This document shows, piece by piece, positions 16,730-24,862 of a stretch of DNA of 64,000 nt; position 1 is the first letter of the stretch; each line of letters starts with the position of its first letter. Location of the stretch: positions 1 through 64,000 of the forward strand of contig NZ_BAAAUX010000011.1 in the NCBI RefSeq assembly GCF_039534165.1. The letters are read 5' to 3'. A program made the position numbers and the translations under genes. The notes under the pieces were generated by a model. The model ran no database searches, had not been told where the DNA came from, and worked only from the letters and a program-made list of their open reading frames with translations. The DNA comes from Saccharopolyspora_D taberi (GTDB lineage: Bacteria; Actinomycetota; Actinomycetes; Mycobacteriales; Pseudonocardiaceae).

Positions 16730-17713
16730 TCAGGCGACGTGCCGCGACCGCTCCCCGCCCGTCCCGCACAACCGCTCGACCAGCAGGTCGGCGAAGGTCC
16801 CGGCGGTCCGGAGCACGACCCGGACGCGGGCCGCGTCCTGCGCCGGGAAGCCCAGGTACTGGCCGCGGGTGTCGGCGACCGTCATCCCGCGCCCCGGCCC
16901 GTCCCCGGTGTCGACGTCGACGTCGACCACCGGGGCCAGCAGCGGCTCGACGTCGCCGACCGCGATCGCCGCCGCCAGCGGGTCGTGGCAGGCCGCCTGC
17001 CGCACGCCGAACGTGCGGCGCTCGTAGAAGCCGAGGTAGTGGTCCAGGATCGCCGCCGCGAACTCCGCCGCGGGCGAGCCGCCCGCGCGCAGGCTGCGCT
17101 GGTGCTCCTCGGTCAGGACCTCGGTCATCGTCACGTCCAGCGGGACCAGCGTGACGTCCCACACCGCCCGCAGAACGATCCGGGCGGCCTCCGGATCGTT
17201 GTGGATGTTGGCCTCGGCCACCGGGGTCACGTTGCCCGGGTGGTGGGCCGCGCCGCCCATGACCGTGACGTGCCCGACCAGCTCCGGCAGCCGCGGTTCG
17301 AGGTCGAGCGCCGCCGCCAGGTTCGTCAGCGGCCCGACCGCGAGCAGGTTCAGCCTGCCCGGGTTCTCCCGCGCGAGGCGCACGATCAGCTCCGCCGCGG
17401 GCTCGCCGGACGCGGCGCCGACCGGAGCGGGCAGACCGGTGTTGCCCAGCCCGTCGTCGCCGTGGACGTACGGGGCGAGGTGGAAGGTGCCGCGCCGGTT
17501 GGTGCGCGCGCCGACCGCGACCGGAACGTCGTCGCGGCCAAGCATCTCCAGCACCCGCAACGTGTTCGCGGCCGCGGTGCCCGCGTCGGTGTTGCCGAAC
17601 ACCGTGGTGACCGCGCGCAGGTCGACCTCGGGGTCGCCGAGCAGGTAGAGCAACGCCAGGGCGTCGTCGATCCCGGTGTCGCAGTCGACGACGAGTGGTT
17701 GCTTGGGCGCCAT
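16730..17713 (-). CDS. Nucleoside hydrolase (inosine/uridine-preferring family)
   Basis: Hydrolyses the N-glycosidic bond of ribonucleosides to base plus ribose. The 327-residue protein begins with the calcium-binding motif VVDCDTGIDDALAL (Asp10, Asp16, Asp17 region), has AVGPLTNLAAAL and VTVMGGAA strands, and near the end CHDPLAAA with the His-Asp pair of the active site. The ATG at 17713 with GAAAGG upstream gives the standard N-terminus; a TTG overlapping the GntR stop would add 16 residues. It follows the GntR regulator and is divergent from adenosine deaminase, so it likely serves purine-nucleoside salvage. Confidence 0.93.
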   Translation of the reverse strand: MAPKQPLVVDCDTGIDDALALLYLLGDPEVDLRAVTTVFGNTDAGTAAANTLRVLEMLGRDDVPVAVGARTNRRGTFHLAPYVHGDDGLGNTGLPAPVGAASGEPAAELIVRLARENPGRLNLLAVGPLTNLAAALDLEPRLPELVGHVTVMGGAAHHPGNVTPVAEANIHNDPEAARIVLRAVWDVTLVPLDVTMTEVLTEEHQRSLRAGGSPAAEFAAAILDHYLGFYERRTFGVRQAACHDPLAAAIAVGDVEPLLAPVVDVDVDTGDGPGRGMTVADTRGQYLGFPAQDAARVRVVLRTAGTFADLLVERLCGTGGERSRHVA

Positions 17714-17757
17714 GGATTGCCTTTCGAATGCGCGGTTCCGCGGCGGAACCGGGTGTT

Positions 17758-18498
17758 TCAACGGGACTGGCGGACCGCCAGGCCCGGCGCGCCGCTGGGC
17801 AGCACGTACTTGGCCGCCAGCAGCGGGGTGCGCTCGACCGAGACGACCTGGGTCACCAGCACGACCGGGGTGTCACCGGGGCGGCCGAACAGCTCGCCCC
17901 GCCTGCTGCCGAGCACGGTCGCGGTCACGGTGCTGGCACCGGTCAGCGGCAGGCCGCCGGTGGCCGAGGTCAGGACCCCGAGCATGGTGCCGGACTTCGA
18001 CGCGGCGCCTTCGAGCACTCCCGGCAGCGCGGGGTCGACCGCCGCCAGCGCCTCGTCGTGGACGCACCACTCCTCTGCCAGGCAGGCCGGCGCCCCGTCG
18101 ACCTCGACGAGGCTCTCCCAGAACCGGACCTCACCGCCGGCGGGTACCGGCAGGTGCTGCATGACCAGGTCGGTGGGCTCCTCCCGCTCCCGCACCAGCG
18201 GGCAGACCCGGCTGCCGGGCCCGAGCAGCGACTCGATGGCCTGGAGCCGCTCGAACCCGCGCCGGGCGGGGCGTTCGCTGACCGTGCGCCCGACCCCGCG
18301 CCGGACGGTGATCACGCCGTCCTCCTGCAGCAGGATCAGCGCCTCCCGCAGGGCCGTGCGGCTGACCCCCAGCGCGGCGGCGAGCTCGGGTTCCGACGGC
18401 AGCGCGGATCCCGGCGGGTAGGTCCCGTCCCGGACGGCGTCGACGATCCGCTCGTAGAGTTCCACCACCGGTCGCCGCTGCGGTCGTCTGCCCGCCAC
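17758..18498 (-). CDS. GntR/HutC-family regulator with UTRA domain
   Basis: A 246-residue repressor. The winged helix-turn-helix spans about 10-75 (SALPSEPELAAALGVSRTAL, then REALILLQEDGVITVRRGVG); residues 90-240 form a UTRA ligand-binding domain (VREREEPTDLVMQHL, FWESLVEVDGAPACLAEEWC, ending TPLLAAKYVLPSG). It is the first gene of an operon with nucleoside hydrolase. A repeated TGTCAGACAA lies in the spacer to adenosine deaminase and is its probable operator. The effector is likely a nucleoside or a purine-derived metabolite (inference from neighbours). Confidence 0.9.
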   Translation of the reverse strand: MAGRRPQRRPVVELYERIVDAVRDGTYPPGSALPSEPELAAALGVSRTALREALILLQEDGVITVRRGVGRTVSERPARRGFERLQAIESLLGPGSRVCPLVREREEPTDLVMQHLPVPAGGEVRFWESLVEVDGAPACLAEEWCVHDEALAAVDPALPGVLEGAASKSGTMLGVLTSATGGLPLTGASTVTATVLGSRRGELFGRPGDTPVVLVTQVVSVERTPLLAAKYVLPSGAPGLAVRQSR

Positions 18499-18522
18499 GG
18501 TTCACCCCCTGCTCCCGACTGA

Positions 18523-18532
18523 TGTCAGACAA
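18523..18532 (+). promoter_or_regulatory. Probable GntR operator, copy 1
   Basis: TGTCAGACAA, with palindromic core TGTC-A-GACA, lies 25 bp upstream of the GntR start codon. The same 10-mer recurs at 18643, 27 bp upstream of adenosine deaminase. TGTC/GACA arms are typical of GntR-family sites. Confidence 0.6.
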
Positions 18533-18642
18533 ATTAGAGAGCGGTTCACCTAGCCGTCAACACCGCCCGCGAGCTTGAGCGGGCATGACCTTGACATCTC
18601 ATGCGGGACGGGAGTAAACCGTTCGCTCAACACCCGCCGACT

Positions 18643-18652
18643 TGTCAGACAA
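18643..18652 (+). promoter_or_regulatory. Probable GntR operator, copy 2
   Basis: Second TGTCAGACAA; including the preceding T it forms the perfect odd palindrome TTGTCAGACAA. It is 120 bp from copy 1, so a looped repression complex silencing both directions is possible. It sits just upstream of the add ribosome site. Confidence 0.6.
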
Positions 18653-18678
18653 CAGCACATCCCTCAGGAGGTAACTTC

Positions 18679-19803
18679 GTGCCCCACGTGCCGACCCCCG
18701 ACCAGATCCGACGCGCCCCGAAGGTCCTGCTGCACGACCACCTCGACGGCGGGCTGCGCCCGGAGACGGTGCTGGAACTGGCCGAGCAGACCGGCTACGA
18801 CCAGCTGCCGACGACCGATCCGGCGGGCATCACCGAGTGGTTCGCCGCGGCGAGCGAGGCGGGCTCGCTGGAGGAGTACCTGGAGCGGTTCGTGCACACC
18901 GTCGGCGTCATGCAGACCGCCCCGGCGATCCGCCGGGTCGCCGCCGAGTGCGCCGAGGACCTGGCCGCGGACGGCGTCGTCTACGCCGAGGTCCGGTACG
19001 CGCCCGAGCTGAGCACCCAGCGCGGGCTGGGCCTCGACGAGGTCGTGGAGGCGATCATCGAGGGCTTCCGGGAGGGCGCGGCCCGCGCGACCGCGGCGGG
19101 CCACCGCATCCGCGTCGGGGTGCTGCTGTGCGCGATGCGCCAGGAGGACCGCGCCGACGAGATCGCCGAGCTGGCGGTGCGCTACCGGGACTCCGGCGTC
19201 GTCGGCTTCGACATCGCCGGGCCGGAGGCGGGGTTCCCGCCCTCCCGTTCGCTCAAGGCGTTCGAGTACCTGCGGCGGGAGAACTGCCACTTCACCATCC
19301 ACGCCGGTGAGGGCTACGGGCTGCCGTCGATCTGGCAGGCGTTGCAGTGGTGCGGCGCGGCGCGGCTGGGCCACGGCGTGCGCATCGTCGACGACGTCGA
19401 GATCGGCGAGGACGGCAAGGCCCGCCTGGGCAGGCTGGCCTCCTTCGTGCGGGACCGGCGCATCCCGCTGGAGATGTGCCCGCGCTCCAACGTGCACACC
19501 GGCACCGTGCCGTCGCTGGCCGAGCACCCGATCGCGCTGCTGCGGCGGCTGCACTTCCGGGTCACGGTCAACACCGACAACCGGCTGATGAGCCAGACCT
19601 CGATGACCCGCGAGTTCCGCGAGCTGGTCGAGCAGTTCGAGTACTCGCTCGACGACATGCAGTGGTTCACCGTCAACGCGATGAAGTCGGCGTTCATCCC
19701 GTTCGACCAGCGGCTGGCGCTGATCAACGAGGTGATCAAGCCCGGCTACGCCGCGCTGCGCTCGGAGACGCTGTTCGGCCGGGTCGCCGAGCACATGGGC
19801 TGA
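18679..19803 (+). CDS. add: Adenosine deaminase
   Basis: Deaminates adenosine (or deoxyadenosine) to inosine. The 374-residue TIM-barrel metal hydrolase has the zinc-binding HDH at 19-21 in VLLHDHLDGG, the catalytic HAGEGYGLPS, ARLGHGVRI, CPRSNVHTG and NTDNRLMS motifs in order. It starts at GTG 18679 with AGGAGGT six bases upstream; the ATG at 18601 lacks a site and would cross the operator. It is divergent from the GntR-nucleoside hydrolase operon. Together these would turn adenosine into inosine and then hypoxanthine plus ribose. Confidence 0.95.
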   Translation: MPHVPTPDQIRRAPKVLLHDHLDGGLRPETVLELAEQTGYDQLPTTDPAGITEWFAAASEAGSLEEYLERFVHTVGVMQTAPAIRRVAAECAEDLAADGVVYAEVRYAPELSTQRGLGLDEVVEAIIEGFREGAARATAAGHRIRVGVLLCAMRQEDRADEIAELAVRYRDSGVVGFDIAGPEAGFPPSRSLKAFEYLRRENCHFTIHAGEGYGLPSIWQALQWCGAARLGHGVRIVDDVEIGEDGKARLGRLASFVRDRRIPLEMCPRSNVHTGTVPSLAEHPIALLRRLHFRVTVNTDNRLMSQTSMTREFRELVEQFEYSLDDMQWFTVNAMKSAFIPFDQRLALINEVIKPGYAALRSETLFGRVAEHMG

Positions 19804-19809
19804 CCCGCC

Positions 19810-20430
19810 CTACTCGAAGCGGGCCGGGTCGCCCGCGCCGTGGCGCACGATCTCGGGTTCCCCGCCGGAGAAGTCGACCACGGTGGTCGGCTCCACGCCG
19901 CAGTCGCCGGAGTCGATGACCGCGTCGAGCACGTGGTCGAGCCGGTCCTTGATCTCCCAGCCCTGGGTCATCGGGTCCTCGTCACCGGGCAGCAGCAGCG
20001 TGCTCGACAGCAGCGGCTCACCCAGCTCGGCCAGCAACGCCTGGGTCGTGACGTGGTCGGGGATGCGGATGCCGACGGTCTTCTTCTTCGGGTGCATCAG
20101 CCTGCGCGGGACCTCCTTGGTCGCCGGGAGGATGAAGGTGTAGCTGCCCGGGGTGGACGCCTTGACCGCCCGGAACACCGCGTTGTTGATGTGCACGAAC
20201 TGTCCGAGCTGGGCGAAGTCCCGGCACACCAGCGTGAAGTGGTGCTTGTCGCCCAGGTGCCGGATCGAGCGGATGCGGTCCACGCCGTCGCGGTTGTCCA
20301 GCCGGCAGCCGAGCGCGAAGCACGAGTCGGTCGGGTAGGCGATCAGGCCGTCCTCCCGGACGATGTCGACCACCTGACCGATGGACCGCGGCTGGGGGTT
20401 GTCCGGATGCACGTCGTAGTACTTCGCCAT
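19810..20430 (-). CDS. Sua5/YciO/YrdC-family protein
   Basis: A 206-residue single-domain protein. The core reads GLIAYPTDSCFALGCRL, then RIRSIRHLGDKHHFTLVCRD, then STPGSYTFILPATKEVPRRL and KTVGIRIPDH, matching the YciO branch more closely than the TsaC/Sua5 enzymes that make threonylcarbamoyl-AMP for tRNA t6A. YciO proteins bind RNA and nucleotides, and their in vivo role is uncertain. A separate tsaC elsewhere would be expected. It is convergent with adenosine deaminase, 6 bp apart. Confidence 0.87.
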   Translation of the reverse strand: MAKYYDVHPDNPQPRSIGQVVDIVREDGLIAYPTDSCFALGCRLDNRDGVDRIRSIRHLGDKHHFTLVCRDFAQLGQFVHINNAVFRAVKASTPGSYTFILPATKEVPRRLMHPKKKTVGIRIPDHVTTQALLAELGEPLLSSTLLLPGDEDPMTQGWEIKDRLDHVLDAVIDSGDCGVEPTTVVDFSGGEPEIVRHGAGDPARFE

Positions 20431-20684
20431 GCCGGCAGCGTAGTCCCGGAGCCGCGTCCGCTCCGCCGGGCGAGCGCGGCGCGCCGGGACCATTCCGTCC
20501 AATAAGGACGTCTCGGCCATTGCGGACGTCCCGGTGACGGATCCGGCAAAACGGCCCCACGCGGCAGCGCGGAGCGGGTACGGTCCGGCACGGACGGTGA
20601 CGGTGGCGGACTTTCCTTGACTGTCGTCGCGCCGGACGGTTAGGTCCTCGACTGCTCCGTTCTGAACCGAACAAGAGGTGGACC

Positions 20685-23327
20685 ATGCGACTGACCCGGC
20701 TCGTGGGCGTCCTCGGCGGGATCGCGCTCTCGGCGTCGGCCACCGTGGCCCCGGCACCGCTGGCCGCCGCGGACGACTGCGCCGGCGGCCAGGGCTGGGA
20801 GTTGTCGACCGACCGCTTCGACCCCGACTACACGCGGCACGCCTTCGTCGGCAACGGCTACCTCTCCCAGCGGGTTCCGCCGCAGGGCGCGGGCTACGCC
20901 GCTACCGGCGAGAAGACCGGGTTCCCGCTGGAAACCCCGCGCTACGACGGCGCTTTCGTGGCCGGCCTCTACGGCGAGGGCCCCAGCTCGCAGAGCGAGC
21001 AGCTGCGCCACGCCATCGCCGCGATCCCCACGTGGTCGACGCTGGCGGTCGGCTCCGACGAGCACACCTACACCGCGCAGACGCCGCCGGAGCAGATCTC
21101 GAACTTCCGGCAGTCGCTGAGCTTCCGCTGCGGCGTCGTGCGCACCTCCCTCACCTGGACCGCGCCGGACGGCCGGGCCACCGACCTGGACTACGAGGTC
21201 GTCGCCGACCGCGCCAACCCGCACGTCGGCGCGGTGCGGGTGCGGATGACCCCGCGCTGGGAGGGGCATGCCGAGGTCGCCGACGTCATCGACGGCGCGG
21301 GCGCCCGCCGGATGCACCCGACCGGCGGGCGGGCCTCCGGCGACACGGTGCAGGTCGGCTTCGAGACCGACGGCGTGCGCGCCGCCGGCACCGTCGCATC
21401 GACGCTGCGCGCCGACGACGTGGACGCCGTGCCGCGGCAGCGCGTCGACGGGCTCACCGCCGAGCAGCGGCTCAGCTTCCCGGTGCGGGCGGGGCGGACC
21501 TACGAGTTCAGCAAGTTCGTCGGGGTCGACACCTCCGTGACCAACCCCGGGCACGCCGAAGCGGCGGCGCGGGAGTCCCGGGCCGCCGCGGAACGGGGCT
21601 GGGACGAGCTGTTCGACGAGCACGTCGAGCGCTGGAAGCGGTTGTGGGAAAGCGACATCCGCGTCCCGGGCCGCCCCGATCTGCAGAACACGCTGCGCTC
21701 CAGCCAGTACGCGATCCTGTCCAGCGTCCGCGAGGAACAGGACTTCAGCGTCGCGCCTGCGGGCCTGAGCAGCGACAACTACGCGGGCCTGATCTTCTGG
21801 GACACCGAGCTGTGGATGTACCCGAGCCTGCTGCTGCGCCACCCCGAGATCGCGCGGTCGGTGGTGGAGTACCGCGAGAAGATGCTGCCCGCGGCTCGTG
21901 CCAACGCCGCCGCGATCGGGCAGCGCGGCGCGTTCTACCCGTGGACCAGCGCCGACAGCGGGGATCTGCAGAAGGACTGCCACAGCTGGGATCCGCCGCA
22001 CTGCCTGACCCAGAACCACCTGCAGAGCGACGTGTCGCTCGCGGCCTGGCAGTACTACCAGGCCACCGGCGACCGCCGGTGGCTGCGCGAGCACGGCTGG
22101 CCGGTGTTGCAGGGCATCGCCGAGTACTGGGCGCACCGGGCCACCCCGAACGCCGACGGCAGCTACTCGATCAACAACGTGGCCGGGCCGGACGAGTACA
22201 GCAACGGCGTCAACGACGGGGTGTTCACCAACGCCGGAGCGGCGATCTCGTTGCGCAACGCCACGAAGGCCGCCGCGCTGGTCGGTGAGCAGGCTCCCCC
22301 GGAGTGGAACGCCGTGGCCGACAAGCTGCGCATCCCGTTCGATCCGCAGCAGCAGGTCTTCCAGCAGTACGACGGCTACCAGGGTCAGCAGATCAAGCAG
22401 GCCGACGCGGTCCTCCTCCAGTACCCGCTGGAATGGCCGATGACGCCGGAAGCCGCGGCGCGCACGCTGGACTACTACGCGCCGCGCACCGATCCCGACG
22501 GACCGGCGATGACGGACTCGGCGCACGCGATCGACGCCGCCGCCACCGGCGAGCCGGGCTGCGCGGCCAACACCTACCTGGAGCGGTCGATCCGGCCCTT
22601 CGAGAAGGACCCGTTCGCGCAGTTCTCCGAAGCGCGCGGGGAACGGGCCGGTGAGGGCGCCGGGGCGCCGACGTTCAACTTCCTCACCGGCGCGGGCGGT
22701 TACACCCAGGTCTTCACCCACGGCCTGACCGGGCTGCGGTGGCGCGAGGACCGGGTCGTGCTCGACCCGACGCTCCCGCCGCAGCTGGCCGACGGGGTGG
22801 AGCTGACCGGGCTGAAGTGGCAGGGCCGGACGTTCGACGTGCGCCTGGGCGCGGAGGAGAGCACCGTGACGCTGCGCGAGGGCGAGCCGTTCACCGTGCA
22901 GGCGCCCGACGGAGCGCACGTGGTCAGCGGCGGTTCCCCGCTGACGCTGAAGACCCGCAGGCCGGACCTGGTTCCCACGGACAACCTGGCCCGCTGCCAG
23001 GCAGCCGCCGCGGACAGCGAGGAACCCGGCAAGTACGCCGAAGCCGCGGTCGACGGCAACACCGCCACCACCTGGGCCCTGGCGGGAGCGCGCGGCTCGA
23101 TGACCGTCGATCTCGGCTCGCCGCAACGGATCTCGCGCCTCACGCCGCGCTGGACCGAGACCGCGCCGGGCTCGTGGCGGCTGCTGACCTCGGTCGACGG
23201 CAGGGAGTTCACCGAGGCGCAGCCGGAGATCCCCGGCGGGCGGCTCGCCCGGTACGTCCGGGTGGAGCTGACGGGTCCGGAAGGCCCCGAGCACGCCGGG
23301 ATCGCCGAGCTCGAAGTGCGGCCGTAA
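20685..23327 (+). CDS. Secreted GH65 glycosidase (acid-trehalase-like) with C-terminal discoidin-like module
   Basis: An 880-residue exported enzyme. Residues 1-29 form a signal peptide ending LAAADD. The GH65 core has an N-terminal beta-sandwich (about 40-290), then a helical barrel with AGLIFWDTELWMYPSLLL, the general-acid motif NVAGPDEYSNGVNDG and LLQYPLEWPM, and a C-terminal beta region from FLTGAGGYTQVFTHGLTGL. The order and motifs resemble acid trehalases rather than cytosolic maltose phosphorylases. Residues 755-880 look like an F5/8-type C (CBM32-like) domain (AVDGNTATTWALAG, RYVRVELTG). The ATG has AGAGGTGG upstream. It probably hydrolyses trehalose or a related disaccharide outside the cell (inference). 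Confidence 0.86.
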   Translation: MRLTRLVGVLGGIALSASATVAPAPLAAADDCAGGQGWELSTDRFDPDYTRHAFVGNGYLSQRVPPQGAGYAATGEKTGFPLETPRYDGAFVAGLYGEGPSSQSEQLRHAIAAIPTWSTLAVGSDEHTYTAQTPPEQISNFRQSLSFRCGVVRTSLTWTAPDGRATDLDYEVVADRANPHVGAVRVRMTPRWEGHAEVADVIDGAGARRMHPTGGRASGDTVQVGFETDGVRAAGTVASTLRADDVDAVPRQRVDGLTAEQRLSFPVRAGRTYEFSKFVGVDTSVTNPGHAEAAARESRAAAERGWDELFDEHVERWKRLWESDIRVPGRPDLQNTLRSSQYAILSSVREEQDFSVAPAGLSSDNYAGLIFWDTELWMYPSLLLRHPEIARSVVEYREKMLPAARANAAAIGQRGAFYPWTSADSGDLQKDCHSWDPPHCLTQNHLQSDVSLAAWQYYQATGDRRWLREHGWPVLQGIAEYWAHRATPNADGSYSINNVAGPDEYSNGVNDGVFTNAGAAISLRNATKAAALVGEQAPPEWNAVADKLRIPFDPQQQVFQQYDGYQGQQIKQADAVLLQYPLEWPMTPEAAARTLDYYAPRTDPDGPAMTDSAHAIDAAATGEPGCAANTYLERSIRPFEKDPFAQFSEARGERAGEGAGAPTFNFLTGAGGYTQVFTHGLTGLRWREDRVVLDPTLPPQLADGVELTGLKWQGRTFDVRLGAEESTVTLREGEPFTVQAPDGAHVVSGGSPLTLKTRRPDLVPTDNLARCQAAAADSEEPGKYAEAAVDGNTATTWALAGARGSMTVDLGSPQRISRLTPRWTETAPGSWRLLTSVDGREFTEAQPEIPGGRLARYVRVELTGPEGPEHAGIAELEVRP

Positions 23328-23375
23328 GCACTCCGTAAGGCGCAGAACGCCCTGGCCGGGGTTAGCGTCGGTGCC

Positions 23376-23909
23376 ATGAGACGACGGACCCTGGCCGCGG
23401 TGGCGGTGGCAGTGCTGGTGGTGCTGCTGGGATTCGGGGCGTGGGCGTTCCAGCCGTGGCGGGTGTGGACCCAGCACACCGTCGACGAGGCGCTGCCGTC
23501 CGCGCCCGTCACCAGCTCCGCCCCGCCCGCCGAACCGGGCACGAGCCCGGCCCCGCCTCCGGAACCGGTGGAGCTCGCGACGGGCGCCTTCGTCGCCCAG
23601 GAGCACGAGACCAGCGGTGTCGCGCGGGTGGTTCGGCTGCCGGACGGTTCCCGGCTGCTGCGCATCGAAGGTCTGTCCACATCGGATGGACCGGATCTGC
23701 ACGTGTGGCTGACCGACCAGACCGCGGGCGGCGAGTGGAGCAAGTACGACGACGGGCGGTACCTCGCGCTCGGCCCGCTCAAGGGCAACCGCGGGAGCCA
23801 GAACTACCCCGTACCGCCCGACGCCGACCTGGCCGGGCTGACGAGCGTGGTGATCTGGTGCGACCGGTTCAACGTCGCTTTCGGCTCCGCTCCGCTCACC
23901 TCGGGCTGA
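23376..23909 (+). CDS. DM13-domain membrane-anchored protein
   Basis: A 177-residue protein with one N-terminal membrane anchor (about 5-26), a Pro/Ala/Ser-rich linker (about 40-65) and an extracytoplasmic DM13 domain: TGAFVAQEHETSGVARVVRL, then LRIEGLSTSDGPDLHVWLTD, and the signature C-terminal VVIWCDRFNVAFG with its single Cys. The domain is proposed to act in extracellular redox reactions; no partner is encoded nearby. Its end overlaps the convergent lyase gene by 14 bp. Confidence 0.88.
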   Translation: MRRRTLAAVAVAVLVVLLGFGAWAFQPWRVWTQHTVDEALPSAPVTSSAPPAEPGTSPAPPPEPVELATGAFVAQEHETSGVARVVRLPDGSRLLRIEGLSTSDGPDLHVWLTDQTAGGEWSKYDDGRYLALGPLKGNRGSQNYPVPPDADLAGLTSVVIWCDRFNVAFGSAPLTSG

Positions 23910-24786
23910 CCCGGGCGAGCGCGCCGGTTTCCAGCGCCGTCCACAGCGCACCGTCCGGTCCGAGGGCGATGCCGTGCGGTTCCGAGCCGGCCGCGGACAG
24001 GTCGTGGACCTCGATCTCGCCGTCGACCGTGATCGAGCCGACGCGGTTGGCGCCCCACTCGGTGAACCACAGCCTCCCGTCAGCTCCGGAGGTGATCGCG
24101 TGCGGCCGGGCCGCTCGGTCGGGCAGCGGGAATTCGGCGATCCCGCCGTCCGGGGTGATCCGGCCGACCTGCCCGGCGCCGATCTCGACGAACCACACCG
24201 CGCCGTCCGGGGCCGCCGCGATCCCCACCGGTGCGGCGCCCTCGGTCGGCAACCGGTGAACCGCGACCGCGCCGTCCACCCCGATCCGGCCGATCGCGTT
24301 GGCCATGTTCATGGTGAACCACATCCCGCCGTCGGCCCCGGCGGTGATCGCCGACGGGAACGCGCCGTCGACCGGCAGCTCGAACTCCCGCACCCGGCCG
24401 TCTCCGGTGATCCGGCCGATGCGGTTGGCAGCGGTTTCGGTGAACCACAGCGCACCGTCCGGACCGGCGGCGATGCCGTACGGACCGGCGTCCGGCGTGG
24501 GCAGTCCGAACCCGGTGATCTCGCCTCCGGTGGTGATCCGGCCGATCCGGTGCGCCTTGTACTCGGTGAACCACAGCGCGCCATCCGGCCCCGGCGCGAT
24601 GATCGTCGGCCCGCTGTCCGGGTCGAGCTGGTGGCTGGTGGGCTCCTCCCCCGGCACCAACCGGCCGATCCTGCCGCCGTGGACCACGGTGAACCACAGC
24701 GCACCATCGGGTCCCGAGGTGAGCGCGTACGGGCCTCCGGACTCGTCGGTGACGGTGTGCTGCTCGATCGAAACGGCCGACGTCAT
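23896..24786 (-). CDS. vgb: Streptogramin B (virginiamycin B) lyase homologue
   Basis: A 296-residue seven-bladed beta-propeller. Seven copies of a GPDGALWFTE-like blade motif are visible, spaced about 42 residues apart. Vgb enzymes linearise streptogramin B antibiotics without water. Residues matching their active site are kept near the end: His in RPHAITSG, Glu in WFTEWG, the EPH of GSEPHGIAL and Glu in TALETG. Chromosomal homologues in actinomycetes are common, and some may serve self-protection or another metabolite. Start chosen at MTSAVSIEQH. It is divergent from the KAP gene across only 76 bp. Confidence 0.87.
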   Translation of the reverse strand: MTSAVSIEQHTVTDESGGPYALTSGPDGALWFTVVHGGRIGRLVPGEEPTSHQLDPDSGPTIIAPGPDGALWFTEYKAHRIGRITTGGEITGFGLPTPDAGPYGIAAGPDGALWFTETAANRIGRITGDGRVREFELPVDGAFPSAITAGADGGMWFTMNMANAIGRIGVDGAVAVHRLPTEGAAPVGIAAAPDGAVWFVEIGAGQVGRITPDGGIAEFPLPDRAARPHAITSGADGRLWFTEWGANRVGSITVDGEIEVHDLSAAGSEPHGIALGPDGALWTALETGALARVSPR

Positions 24787-24862
24787 GCGATCTCCTTGCC
24801 GTGTTGCGGGTCCATGCATTATCCGGCTCCGCAGCTGGTGATCAACTGGAATACTGCCGGTG

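Noticed and set aside
20640..23951. 1103-codon minus-strand frame opposite the GH65 gene
   Set aside because: Antisense shadow, with no motif and no ribosome site.
23896..24786. Streptogramin lyase as evidence of a transferred resistance element
   Set aside because: Codon bias and GC match the neighbours and no mobile-element signs are present; such homologues are common in actinomycete chromosomes.
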